Assembly (NCBI GenBank): GCA_004794655.1
Contig: SMMW01000576.1
Location: forward strand, 3,485,501-3,549,500
Reading direction: 5' to 3'
From: Marisa cornuarietis
Lineage: Eukaryota > Mollusca > Gastropoda > Architaenioglossa > Ampullariidae
DNA: 64,000 bases
In this document: in pieces, positions 1 through 12,500 of the stretch
Position numbering within the stretch: the stretch's first letter is position 1
Layout: each line of letters begins with the position of its first letter
The notes under the pieces: generated by a model
The model's input: the letters and a program-made list of their open reading frames with translations, nothing else
What the model was told of the DNA's origin: nothing
The model's database searches: none
Position numbers and translations under genes: made by a program

Positions 1-786
1 AACCTGGAAAAGAACTCGTTTTAACCACCCACCAGTGAAAGATTTTCTTTTGGAGGAAATAACCCTTAAACTAAAGCACTGTATCTCATCTTGCAAGCTT
101 TTTAAAAACGATGTGCTGTGAAACAAAGCCAGTATTTCAAAATTTCTAAGTGTAGGAGGGGGTTAACCTTGGAGTTAAAATTGCATTTGTCTGCAAAGCA
201 AGGTAAACTGGCGTCACCTTTCCTTTGCATAACTGGGGACAACGCTGGTGCATTCTTGGTGATGGAGGTACAGTTGTTGAGCCAAACTTCTAGGCACAGA
301 CTGGAAATACTGCATGAGAAAGATCAAGCTGCCCAATCTTTTTTTTTTTATAACTTTTTAAAGGTGGTCCCTGCTGTGAGATCATGATGATGGTCACTAA
401 TTTTTACTGCCTAAAACGGTCATGGCTATAACCAGTTCATGGTGCTGCAACATCTGCTTTTGCCCCCTTTCCAACAATCACAAGGTTTATCTTTCCTGAA
501 CTACTTTCCACCCACATAGGAGGTCACCAGTATCAGAGAGCGTGTAAAATGCTGTGGTCAACAATAGGTTCTTGATGTTAGCTTAACCATATTTTCCCCA
601 AACTTCCCAAGGGCAGCTTTCTCCATATTGCAGACTGTGCTGCTCATAAACCACTCTTAAAATGCTGGTGACAGATGACTGACTCCCTTCTCTGGCTTTC
701 CCTCCTAATAAAAAGATTTGAGTGCAATCCACTGTATAGTTAATTATACCTGCTCATCAGACCGGTCTAAATTTTAAGCTTTTTAA

Positions 787-1005
787 CCCTCTTGGTTCAA
801 CATAAAAATGTAACATTACTATGACTGGCTTTTAACTGAAGACTGCGAAGACGACAGTGGGTGAAGTTTGTTTTTTTATTATTGCTACTCTGAGATAAAC
901 CTTAGACCAAGAAAAAACTTGAACTTTGCAATAAAAAAGTTATGAAAATCACCTTGCCTGTGCTACCCGGCAAAGCCACAATTGTGTCCTTTCGAATCAA
1001 GAGAG
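787..1005. mobile_element. piggyBac-like short inverted-repeat element, copy 1
   Basis: Begins CCCTCTTGGTTC directly after TTAA and ends GAATCAAGAGAG followed by TTCA, a decayed TTAA. The interior matches a second copy at 37060-37298 at high identity. TTAA target sites and CCC ends are typical of piggyBac-type elements. At 219 bp it has no transposase. Confidence 0.75.
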
Positions 1006-4000
1006 TTCAGACGTGAAACCTGTTTGCTACACTTAAAGGAAGACTTAACTGAGACTTGATGGGTAGGCTTATGCAAGACCTGAGGGGTAAATGTGAGACC
1101 TGAAGGTCGACTTGGAGGACAGAAAGTGCATAACATGGCGCTGCCACATTGTGCATAGAAATGACCAAAGAGTTACATAAAATATGGAACACTGAATATT
1201 TAAAGCACATGCCCATTCTAGATATAACAGTTACATTTATTCAAAAAAAAAAACCCTCAAGCATTAAACACTGACATAAGCCATTTTCAGTTTCACATCT
1301 GCCTTAGCAACTTGTTTATGGACAGTATGTACACTCAATACAAAAGATGTACAAACTATGCACAGAAAACGCATCAAAAAAAATAATTATGGCCCTTCCA
1401 TCCTCTTTCTGCCCAACTTCCTTCTCTCCCGCTCACATACATTTAAAAAAAAATAAATTGAATTATCTTGTACAAAGGCCCAGTGTGCATTATCCTGTAC
1501 AAAGGCCTATATCACTTGTCTGCATCAGGTGCATGCCCCAATTTTGCATAAATGCTTGAATCAAAACTACATACACTGTACAAAGTCTTGTTATATGCTT
1601 CACCATGCTGTCCAGGTTTTCAGCTCCTTGTCCATGTAATAATTACAAAACTCATTTAGATTTCTCAACTCAAAAATTAATCCTCTAGCACTCAAAAATG
1701 CCAGCAGAATAAATTCCCACTTGCATATGTTAAACTAGAGAATTACACAACACCAAGGTGCTCTGGAGTACCCAGGATGACTGCATAAAATTCAAGAAAA
1801 TACAAAAGTGATCTTGGCGTAACGGGTGCACCAGCTGTGTTGCCTGTGGGCATGAAATCATGTATGAAGAGTAAAATTATTTCAAAATCCTGATTCAGAC
1901 TGGAAGAACGCAAGAAATAGCAACTGCAAGTACAGAAAGCAGACCTGCTATAAACAGCCCCATTTCCCATCACCACCCCTCTGTAGGTTTTCATACCAGT
2001 GATTGAAGGCAGCGATGCCAATGATGAGGGAAACTTGACTACATCATACTGCTCAAACTTGCATCTGGAAGATATAGCAAGGTGCTGCATTTATCAATGT
2101 ACAATTTTCTGCAGACTACAAAACACAATCTTCTGATGACAACATTACTTGGTGAAAACCTCACATGATTTTCTTGGCTTCCGTCACAACGCAACATGCA
2201 TGGCTAGACTATTAAACATTATCAATGAATAATTGTGGAACCCCCTGCTTGGCTTCAACAGATAAAGGTGCGTGACAGTTGGTCTTCCTCCCCAATGATC
2301 ATTTTTTTATCCATGCACACAGGACAATGAACACTTTCTACTTACATCATGTATGGCACGCATTATTTTGGTTGCTAACAAAGACCCAGCTGCAAATGAG
2401 CAATTAAAAAAACAGAAACCAACAAACTTTAAAAAACAATGATGGTTGTGTTGAGTTAGGCACACATTCATGCAGACATCGTTGTAACGTTACTTGTGTA
2501 TAGGGCCTCAATGAGAGCAATCTGGGCATTTTAGGAGAAATTGGGTGTGTGCTGAATCTGTGTGTAGAAAAGCAAAAATCTACCCACTCACCCAGACATA
2601 CACATTCTCTCTCACTTCAAACTCCTGGAAGTGTGAAAACATTATGAATCTCAAACCATCTTGGTCACTCTGATAAAAATATAACAAACAGGCTACAACA
2701 GCGGGCACAAAATATAGAAGAAAGGAGGTAGGGAAAAACAATCAGGAAATCCAACAAAAAAAAAAGGAAACCCGAAAATAAATAATAAGTTCTGGTGAAC
2801 GGCCTTTTCTGGAAAATAAACCAATCAGGTGGCCTCAGCCTACCTACACTAGGACAGCACTTTTATCACTCTTTAAAAAAAAAAAAGGAAATAAAACAAT
2901 CTACTGAAATGAAGGTTAAGTAAAATTTAGCAAGCAGATGAGAGCTTGACATATCTGATGAAGATTTAACCTCTTGTGAGAAATCTTGTTCAAGAAGACC
3001 ATCACACAGTTGAACTGAACACACAGTTTTTTTGTTAACATTTCAGAAAACAAATAAAAAAAAAATAGTAAGCAAGTTACTTTTCACATTCACTGGCATA
3101 AAGGGAGAGAAGCTGAGTAGATCAAGGAAGGGTTAAAAGGGTAACATTTTCTACTGTCAAACTTTCTGACCGATAATCCTCTAAAACGCATCACGAAAAG
3201 TAGCAGTGGTCTTTTTGCAATACTTAACTTCAAAAAAAAAAAGAAAAAACAAGGAAAAGGTATTGAAAAATAAAGGGAAAAACAAAACCCTTTAAATTTT
3301 GAACTAAAGGTAACATACCACTTGGATCAATATCTATAAATTGTTGTAGCTTTTTTTTATGCTGTTACACTAAATGCAACACCAAGCATCAATAGGAATG
3401 ATGAAGATAATGGAGCAGATCTTTAACAAAAGACAGTCAGTATTATATGTTATCTGGTGTCAACCCCTCTATCCATTTAACAGAAGCTATGAAAGAAGAC
3501 AAACTTGAAAAGGTTCCATTCTGCCAGCACCATTCAGCTATGCTGTCAAGATATCCGTTATCTCTTATACAATTCAAATTCAAATGAGCATATTTTGTTT
3601 CCCTGATGGAATGCAGAACGCATCTTTTATCAGGTAACTCAATCTGTTGCTCATTTTGAACCTCCTGGGCAAGAAGCATTCAAATTCAACATGATCTGTT
3701 TATTTTCCCCCTTAAAGATGCTTTAAAAAAGTCAGACTGAATAAACTCACATTCTTTGTACAAATTGAATTATATGGCAAAACGACTGAATGAAATCCTG
3801 ATTTTGTTTTTTAATGGGCTGATAATTTATTTTCATTTATTTATTTTTGCATCTATCACCATACTATCCCAAACATACACAAGCAGGAGCAGTACCAGCA
3901 CAGTGACAGCAGACAATACTGAGGCAGTCACAAAGTCGAGGTGGCCAGAAAACACACCAAATTTAAATGAAAAACTGTTAGTTAAGATTATGACACAAGT

Positions 4001-4178
4001 GTAAATTTCATGAGCTACGAAAAAAAAATGTTGCTTCTTAAATCACAATATAATGTTACACACAGTACAGTCTAGAAAAACTAAATTTTTACCTGCTGAT
4101 AGCTTCAAAACTTAGAGATATTAAGGCGCAGTTTATCTTAATCAGACAGCTTAGTAAGTGGCATCTTTATGCAGGTCC

Positions 4179-4184
4179 TTTATT
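4179..4184 (-). terminator. Candidate polyadenylation signal AATAAA
   Basis: AATAAA on the minus strand about 370 bp past the stop codon (+ strand tttatt). Other copies lie at 3699-3704, 3827-3832 and near 1230, so the true 3' end cannot be fixed from sequence and the 3' UTR could extend for several kilobases. Confidence 0.3.
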
Positions 4185-4197
4185 CTTAAAACAGAAT

Positions 4198-4240
4198 CTC
4201 TCTCTCTCTCTCTCTCACTCACACACACACACACACACAT
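4198..4240. repeat. TC/CA microsatellite
   Basis: A run of TC dinucleotides followed by CA dinucleotides in the 3' region. Confidence 0.9.
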
Positions 4241-4552
4241 AATCTTTCTCTGCTCCTTTCAATATAGTTCCTTTTCAACTTAAAAGGAAAGGCTGCTTAA
4301 ATCCTGTGATCCTATAAAATTTACAAAAACAAACTCTACAACGTTAATCTTCTGTACATCATAAAACTGTGTGCAAGCTAAAATGAATTAACACAGTACA
4401 CTACTGTCTTAGTATGCGCTCGAATATATCTTGAGTAAGACATCCTGGTTTAAAGAAATGGGGACACGAACCCTGACCACTTCACACACATCAAGGTTAA
4501 AACTTGCCTTTGAGACCGACATCATAACACTGCTATTTCCATACCATAGGCA

Positions 4553-4924
4553 TCAGCTGTTGGAAGATGGGGTCGACAGAGATGAGGATGTGACTTCCAC
4601 AGTGCTTCTGGTAGAAGAGGACGATGCAGTGGTAATGGTGGCAGTAGTTGATGTGCTGACAGTGAACGGCACTGTTGATGGTGAGTGACCCCGACTATCA
4701 GACAACACCCGCTGATCAATAGGTGGCTCATCCTCACCTGGGACGCTGGTATTTTGTGTGTCTGTAGAAGATGTGGATGACCACGTTGAGTTGACAGTCA
4801 AGTAAGTTTCATCAAACATAACCCCTCCCCTGATGCTGACGTTGGTGTTGGCCGCATCTGCATCTCCACCACCGTCGAGTCCTCCTATCTCAGTCAGCAG
4901 CGCTGTGGCCTCTTGCAAGGTGTA
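4553..4924 (-). CDS. USP24: USP24 exon 59 (C-terminus and stop codon)
   Basis: Residues 2560-2682 and the TGA at 4555-4553. Starts [13 protein letters not shown] (human DTLAYATALLNE), then a low-complexity tail rich in Ser and Thr. It is longer than the vertebrate tail, so this part of the protein evolves fast. Acceptor GTAG|TACAC. Confidence 0.93.
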   Translation of the reverse strand, partial: YTLQEATALLTEIGGLDGGGDADAANTNVSIRGGVMFDETYLTVNSTWSSTSSTDTQNTSVPGEDEPPIDQRVLSDSRGHSPSTVPFTVSTSTTATITTASSSSTRSTVEVTSSSLSTPSSNS

Positions 4925-7900
4925 CTACAGGTAAACAATAAAATCACCACCACTAAGCAAACCAAAAAAATTTTGTTTACAGCTTATCTCTGTACAATAT
5001 TTGTTGACAATGGCTAGAACACAGTGGCTTGAATAAAACAACATAAAAGCCACCACAAGAACACTCATGTGTCTGCTAAACTCTTTTGAGTTCTGCTAAA
5101 TTTTGTCCATATACAATTAACTATGAAATTTTTTTTAAATAATTAATGAATTGGATGAGGTGGTTGTGGTAGAAGAAATGATGGAAGAAAATAAAGAAAA
5201 AGCAGACAAAAGGAGGACTAGGAGGAGATGGAAAGAAGGAGGAGGAGGGAGGGAGATGAAGGAAGAAAAGAAGAAAAATATCATCTGGTTTCATGACTTT
5301 CTCATACAGTAGCAACCATGGCAAACAAAGACAAGATACAGTAATCAACCTGTGCACTCTGTGTACGCTGGAATGACTTGCGGTTAGAATCATCATTTGA
5401 GAGATTGGCTGTGGAAGAAGTACTCCAGTAATATTCAGTCATCTGAAAGACCAGCACACAAGGTTCACACAATCAGCAAAACATTTACATCAGAATCATG
5501 CATTCCATAAAGCCTGCAGAATACTTATCACACAAAGTCAAGAAGTTTTACTAATAAAAGAAATCACAAGATTTTGAAATACCACCTCGTCTTCTAATAA
5601 GTTATCAACTACCTAATGTCATGATATTTTACCCATAAAAGAAATCATCAGATTTCTAATAAGTTCTGGAGCTGAAAACAGATTTCTCTTATTTTACGTT
5701 TACTCTCCTAGTTGTTTGCTTCCCCTTGTTGTGAATGCTGAAACTTTCACACAGCTTCTTATCTAGTTGAAGGTACAATATTCTGACAGGTCATCAGCTA
5801 AGATACGGTCCAAGCACAGAATCAATCTGCTGAATCAATCACAAAACTAGTTTGGATGCTACTTGCTGACCTTCTTCTTCAGCCAGTTGACAGCCCATTG
5901 CCATTTGGATGGGGTGCGAAGCAGATTGTCTTTAGCTAGGCTGCTGCGATTACTCAAACTGACCAAGAACTTGATGCACTGGTAGGATCGTCTGCTATCA
6001 GACACATGGTCCAAGCGAATGACCGCTGAAACAGAATACCTGTACATGAAAGCACTGATAACATTGGCAAAGACAAGCTGGCAAAATCCCACATTGCTGA
6101 CTTAGGTATCACAAAACCAGAGTTGTCCTCCAGCAAACCCGTTATGCATTCAGCAATCTCAAGTGAAGACTAAATGGTCTTCGGGAAATAAATAGCGCCT
6201 GTATGTCAAAACACTACCTTAGTGCCCCAAACACATGCACGCATGCAAACACCTAGTGTATCCACAATGTTGTCACTGTAACAATCATCTATTTAGGGAT
6301 GTAAAAATTATCACTTACATATAAGGCCTTCATATTTGTTTCCCTTTTCATCAGCATAACCATCGATAACCCACTTAAGACGTATCAGCTGCAAAGAATC
6401 CTCAAGAGTCTGCAAAGACAAACACAGTTACAAAGGACAACATAAAACAACTACTAAAAAAGGACACAATTATAAAAAAAGGACACAATGCTCCTGTGAC
6501 CTTCACTGGCTGCCAGTTTGAGCTTTGATTTTAATACAAGAATGTCACACTGCATTCCACTGTCTTCACAACCTTGGCCCCAGCATTACCCTATCTTAGC
6601 TACTGACACTTTATCACCCAGAGTTGGTCTCTTTGGTTTGCTTGTGTTGCGCTTCTCTCTGTGCCATTCATCAAGCCTGGGAAAATTGGCAGATGCTCCT
6701 TTTCCCTACTCAGGCCCTTCTGTTTGGAATTCTCTTCTCCTTTATCTTTGAGTTGTTTCTACATTTGAAGCCTTAAAATCTCGCTTCAAAATTTATCTCT
6801 TTAAGAAATATCTTGCATAATCAAAAGTACTGTTCTGCCCACTCATTTCTTTATCCATGCACCACTTTTTAAAAAAAAAAACCCATAGTGTTAGCTGACA
6901 TTTGTGTTTATTGTGGTTGACTGTAGTCTTTTATGTGCATTGCATCAAGCTCCTAGCAACATGGGGATGTGTTTAACAAATCCAATTATTATAATAAAAC
7001 CTCCATATTAAGATATGCTACAATCCACCAAAATCAGGTCAAAACTGAGCGGGTCATACTTGGGAGACCAACCAGTCTGGTTTTATTCCAGGAACCATAA
7101 CTTCATTTGCTTATTAATTCAAGCTCATTTACTTAAATGTTGAAATAAACCTCTTCAAAACCAAATCATAATGCTTTTTTTGTCATTTTTGCTTGGTCAT
7201 ACTTATTTATTCTGCCATTGATGAACTTGGCTAAAGATTTATGAGGGGAACTAACTCTCAAGGTAAGAGCAATTGATAAATATGTGTAAAATATAAATAT
7301 AAATATGTAGACAAAGACGATTTATATTTTTTAATGTGCTTTCTGCAGAAAGTCGCAACAAAGCACAAACGGTTGGTCACAAGAATTTTATTTGTATAAA
7401 TATGTGACTTCTGCAGAAATTCGAAGCACAATTGACTGATGTGCATTGGTAGAAAGACAACAATAAACAGCGTCTCTCATTTTGACCAAAAATACCATTT
7501 TTGGTGGCAAAAATTTCTTTGTTCTTTGTACTGTACCAGATGACATGACTATATGGAGATCACCCTCTAGATACCCCGAATCCAGCTGTCTAAGCTCATG
7601 CAACACAGCAAGACCTAAATTCAGCTCAGCCCCCCTCCCATCCCACCTGTCACTCTAGTGATCGAGCCTCTCTACTCCATTTTTTTGCCTGGACCGAGTC
7701 TGGAACCCACTGGGGGAAGGTGGGAGGGAGCTAGCAGTCATGTCATCTGGTAAGTACTCAAAGAAAGAAATTTTACCATCAAAAATGGTATTTCTTCTTC
7801 GTACCAGATGACATGACTATATGGAGAATAACTAACAGGCGGAGGGAGTGGCCGTCCACCTTGTAAGAACACCTACTAACTAACATCCACAGCTGAAAAA

Positions 7901-10900
7901 GAAACAAACAAACAAAAAAAAAGGTCACACCCGAAATCCAGCCGGGCTGTAGACTGAGGCCGCCTTGACTGAGCTATGCAAAGCTGCCTACAGACTTGCC
8001 AAACAGCCTGCCATATCTACTCCCTATGCTGCTGACACCCAGCCGACTGCCACCACTGAGTCAGAATGGGGTGCAAGATCCATAGGCAGAACCTAACAAA
8101 TCACACAAGAACGCCAGCCTATAGCCCAAATAACTATCCCGAAGGCTGGACCAGTGGCAACAGCTCAAGCCTCAGTGCACGGACCTTCCAGCTAGGGAAG
8201 ACGCTGTTGAATGGCGCTGCATAAGCCACCTGAACGACTGCTAAACCCAGGCTGTAATAGATTCATCATCATCATTCCTTGTTACTCCTCGAGGAGCATA
8301 GGGCCGCAACTGTAATAGATTGCACTGAGAAAACTTTCTGTCTTCCCATTTCACAATGGTAAGAACCGACACACGCCTCCCTGAGGCCAACTTCTTGGGG
8401 TAAATCCGGAGTGCTCTCACTAAATCCTAGGGTTAACCTGATCCTTCAGGCATGCCCTTGGAAGTAGGAGTAGCATAGCCTCCTAAGACCCTTATCTGGA
8501 AGACTAATCTTAGCCAGTAAAGCAGGATTATCTGAAGGGATATGAAACCACTCCCTTCCCCTAAATTGTCAACAAGTCAAAACTGAGAATCTCAAAAGTC
8601 TCGGATATAGTAGTCACCTCGGCTACAGCTGCCAACACCATGTCTGCCTGGCCAGTAGCTTAAAGGAGACCAGGATAACGGCTCAAGATCTGTTGAGTTC
8701 TGGAGGTAAATACCCATCCTACAATCCCAAGAAGGGAAGCTGGTTGAGCGCTAGCAAAAATTGTCAGCAAGCCATTCCGCCTAGGACATATCCAAAGGAT
8801 CCCTTCCATGACTAAGTTCTAAACTATTTTCTAGTGAAACCAATGCGCTCCACCACATCACTAGAGCAATGGCGACTTCAGTTGTCACCTCTAATAAGGC
8901 AAAGGCGTGAAGATGCAGATTCTCTGCAGCCAGATGAACTAGCTGACTGCACAGCTGTTTTACAGAGCCCATATGGGCGGTCATTCGTGAAGTACCTCCA
9001 TCGACAAAGCTGCTTACTCTTAGCTCCCAAGACCAACTCCAGGTAAGTGGGTCCACTAGGAGAAGCCTGATCTTGGGTCTTTTGACCTTGTATCTGTCTG
9101 GCGGATGGATTGTAAGGTCTACGCCCTGGGTTCCTTCCCAACTCAGTGACACTACGTCAACTACCCAAGTCAACGGGTCAGGAACAAGTCTCACAGAGGT
9201 CCCCCATATGAAAAAACCTGACACAAGTGTTGGAAAATTGTCTGGCGAAGGATTAAGTCCCTTCCTGCTGAAGGCCTTTGGCTAGGACATTGAGTCTTCC
9301 AGTAATACTCAGCTTATCTATGCAAGAATAAAACATGATCCCCAGAATAACCTTCCCACAGTGCAGGGGAGAGAGCACCCCACAAGGTAAACGCTAACTT
9401 GATAGAGTAACAGAGTTGAAGTACCAACTCTGAAGAAACTGGGTGACTCAGCCACCTCAACTCTAACACTAAGGTCAAGAGGTAAGCCAGTTCGAGCTTC
9501 ACCCGCTGTTTTGGCCATGTAGAATCAACCATCCCAACACAGCTTTCTAAGCCCTCATCCGGAACAAAATAATGCGAATCTATAGCAGGCAGGCATGAGT
9601 AGGCCGGAAGGTCTCCCGACCACAAGCCTACTCGTGGCCTGGGGAGGATGTACAGGATACCAAGGCTGTGGCCCGGGGAGGAGGGGAGAAGCGAACTGAA
9701 AACGTCCCGGGCTGGGGGTGCAACCTGATTCCAGTAAATATCATAGTGCCGAGCCTCGCTGGAACCGTGGGAACCGAGTCGGAAAGTGATGGAGGCAAAG
9801 CAGACGTGAGGATGTCTAGTCTCAAAACAGACTTCTCCCCCTTGTCCCTGGCTGCCGTGTAACTCAACTTACTATCGGACTGAAAAGCCAGGCTCAAATT
9901 GAAAGCTGGGGAGGAGCCCCGCTGCTGATGTGGTAACCTTGCTTTCTCTCTCCTATCCCTGGTGTGCAGTGCGGGTACGGCGCCGGAGGAAACGCCGCCT
10001 TCTTGCCTCTATAGGGATATCGACTTATCTGATGCGCATCCGTTGCAGGCAGGGACGAGTACAGCGGAAGGTCTCCCGACCACACACTGACTCGTGGCCT
10101 GGGGAGTCCGAAGCAGTCACCCAGGCAGTGGCCCAGAGGCGGGAGGGGGGATGGACGAGCCAAGAGCACCCGGGCCGGGGATGCCCTCCTGGCACAGAGC
10201 GGCCTGGCAGCCTCGTCTCGTGTGGGCTGACGGGGTGCGTTTGGTGCAGGCTGTAACCCCTCCCACTGGTGGACGTCCTCTGGAACGCTGTGCCCGGCCT
10301 GGCCACTTTCCTCGTATACAACCACAGACGGAACCTTTGTGCCCTCGTTATCTAGGTAAGGGTCACAGGTCTCACCGAGGAGGCTGCCTCCAAACAGATA
10401 CCATTGATCCCACTTGGTCTGTGCTTGTAATACTACTGCCGCAAGGGACAGACTGAAAGAACAAACTCAGTAGTCCACTAAGTGATGATTGCTTTGTACG
10501 GCCATACTTAACCTAAGCGTAGGCCGTCATTCACTAAACGACGGATAGTCTTGTATCGCTCGGCCGGCAAAACACTTGCTAAATGCCGCACTCCTTAACC
10601 AGACCCAACCGCTTCACATACATCTTAAAGGTCAACAAAGCTATAAACACGCTTGCAAACACAGAAGGAACGAAACTTTCAGCTACGTCAACACCCCACC
10701 CCCTTGTTACCCATGTGGCCACAAGGGCCCTGCGTCGCACACTGCCCTGGAGAGTGGGGTGGAGGTGTCAAGCCATAGCCACCTACTACACGGCGCTGAA
10801 CACCGTTCATGACAGAAACAGTATGCGATGCGACATATTGTAGAGCCCAATTCGATACAGTTTCTTTATTATTTATAAACTACAAGAAGGGTAACATTAG

Positions 10901-12468
10901 ACACCACTGAGCCCGTAAATTCCACGGCGGAGAGGCACAAGAAACGCTCTTTCATGCCCCCACCCCATTTCTACTTCTCTTAGAGAAACGTAGCGGTGTC
11001 GGGAAACCATCTTTTCGGGGTAGCGCGGTACTTTTAGTTGTTTGGCCTTACCTTATAACGCTCTAAGATAAGGGCATTTAACAAGCCGAAGCGATAACCT
11101 TCCCGCCGTGGTTCGTCTCTGACCACCTGCATTCGCAACTTTGTCCCTTTCAGTAGAAGGAGCGGCAAACTTCACAGGAAAAAAGAGGAAGCCAGGCTGT
11201 CGGCACTGCGAACATGATAAACTGCAGAAAACATCACCGCACTTCACTGGCCTCACACGGCATAATCAAAAGAAATGAGGTAGCTGACACACGTCTGAAC
11301 TGCGCCAAGCAGGGCAAAAAAACTGGGGTAGAGAGGCTCACTAGCTGAGGGCGCTGAGCTGAATTCAGATCCTACCATGTTGCACGGGCTTGGACAGCTG
11401 GATTTGGGGTAGCTAGAGGGTGATCTCCATATAGTCATGTCATCTGGTACAGTACGAAAAAGAAATTGTATCACACTGGCCATACCGATTCCCTGCTTTA
11501 GTCGAATCGACCCCACCATGATCGCATAGTTTCACATAAGACCACATCATTCCAACACTGCAAGTCGAATCGATTTAGGTCTAGTGAATGCCCATGCAGT
11601 GACACCTGTTTCCATTAACTGAATGTCTGCATATACAATTAATATGAACCACCAAACAAAAGAATAATGATTTCAACGGCTTTGATGAAAAAAGAAAGTG
11701 TGCCACTGTGAGATTTGTTCTCTGAATGTGTATTGCATGGCTCTGTCGGTAAAATCTGACGTTTATAGCTACTCATATCATTGGTGATTTATTCGTCTTT
11801 TGGGCCTGGATCAATTCGAATTTTGGTGTTTAGACGATGTATACTTATGTGGGATGATATGGTCATGGTTGGGCTGATTCGACTCAGGTGGGTTGTATAC
11901 ATGACTGGAGTGATATGGTATGGGTTGGAGTGATATGGTATGGGTTGAAATGACAGGTGGCCCAATTTACAAGCAGTCTCCTTCAAATTGTAATTAATTT
12001 TATGTTATTTCTGCAGAAAGTCGTAATATAGGGCACACAGTTGGCCAGAAGCAGTCTATTGGAAAAATTACTTAATACTTTTCAACACATGACTTCTGCA
12101 AAAAGGTCATAACAGATCGTAAACTGTCAGTTGTAAGTTGTGTTGGGGAGGTTGTCATAACAGAGATAGCATTTATATTGTGAAATACCTCCATGAAAAG
12201 GTTTTGGGTTGGAATACAGGTCTTAATGAGGAGGTCTTACTGTACCACTATTTAATTATGACAAAGAAGGAACATGCAATGAAGACTTTCAGAACAGTGC
12301 TAGATGCACTGTAGAAAGCTTAAATATTACAAAAAAGGTGTTTGAAAAAAGTGTTATAGTATTTCTGAAAAAGAAAAAAATGGTTATTAAGACAAATGAA
12401 GCACACATGTAATACTGTCTAAAAATATGAAAAATTTAATATTATTGTACTCAAGAAGGGGAAAAGGA

Positions 12469-12500
<32 letters not shown>

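Larger units (their letters stand above)
1..4552. other. 3' UTR / downstream region of USP24
   Basis: AT-rich sequence with many A runs, a TC/CA microsatellite at about 4198-4240 and a piggyBac-like element at 787-1005. I see no exon on either strand. It presumably holds the USP24 3' UTR, of unknown length. Confidence 0.5.

Noticed and set aside
4431..4688. 85-codon + strand frame
   Set aside because: It is the reverse of the Ser/Thr-rich C-terminal exon of USP24.
9894..10325. 143-codon Pro/Arg-rich minus-strand frame
   Set aside because: GC-rich repeat sequence opens several overlapping frames on both strands; none matches a known family.
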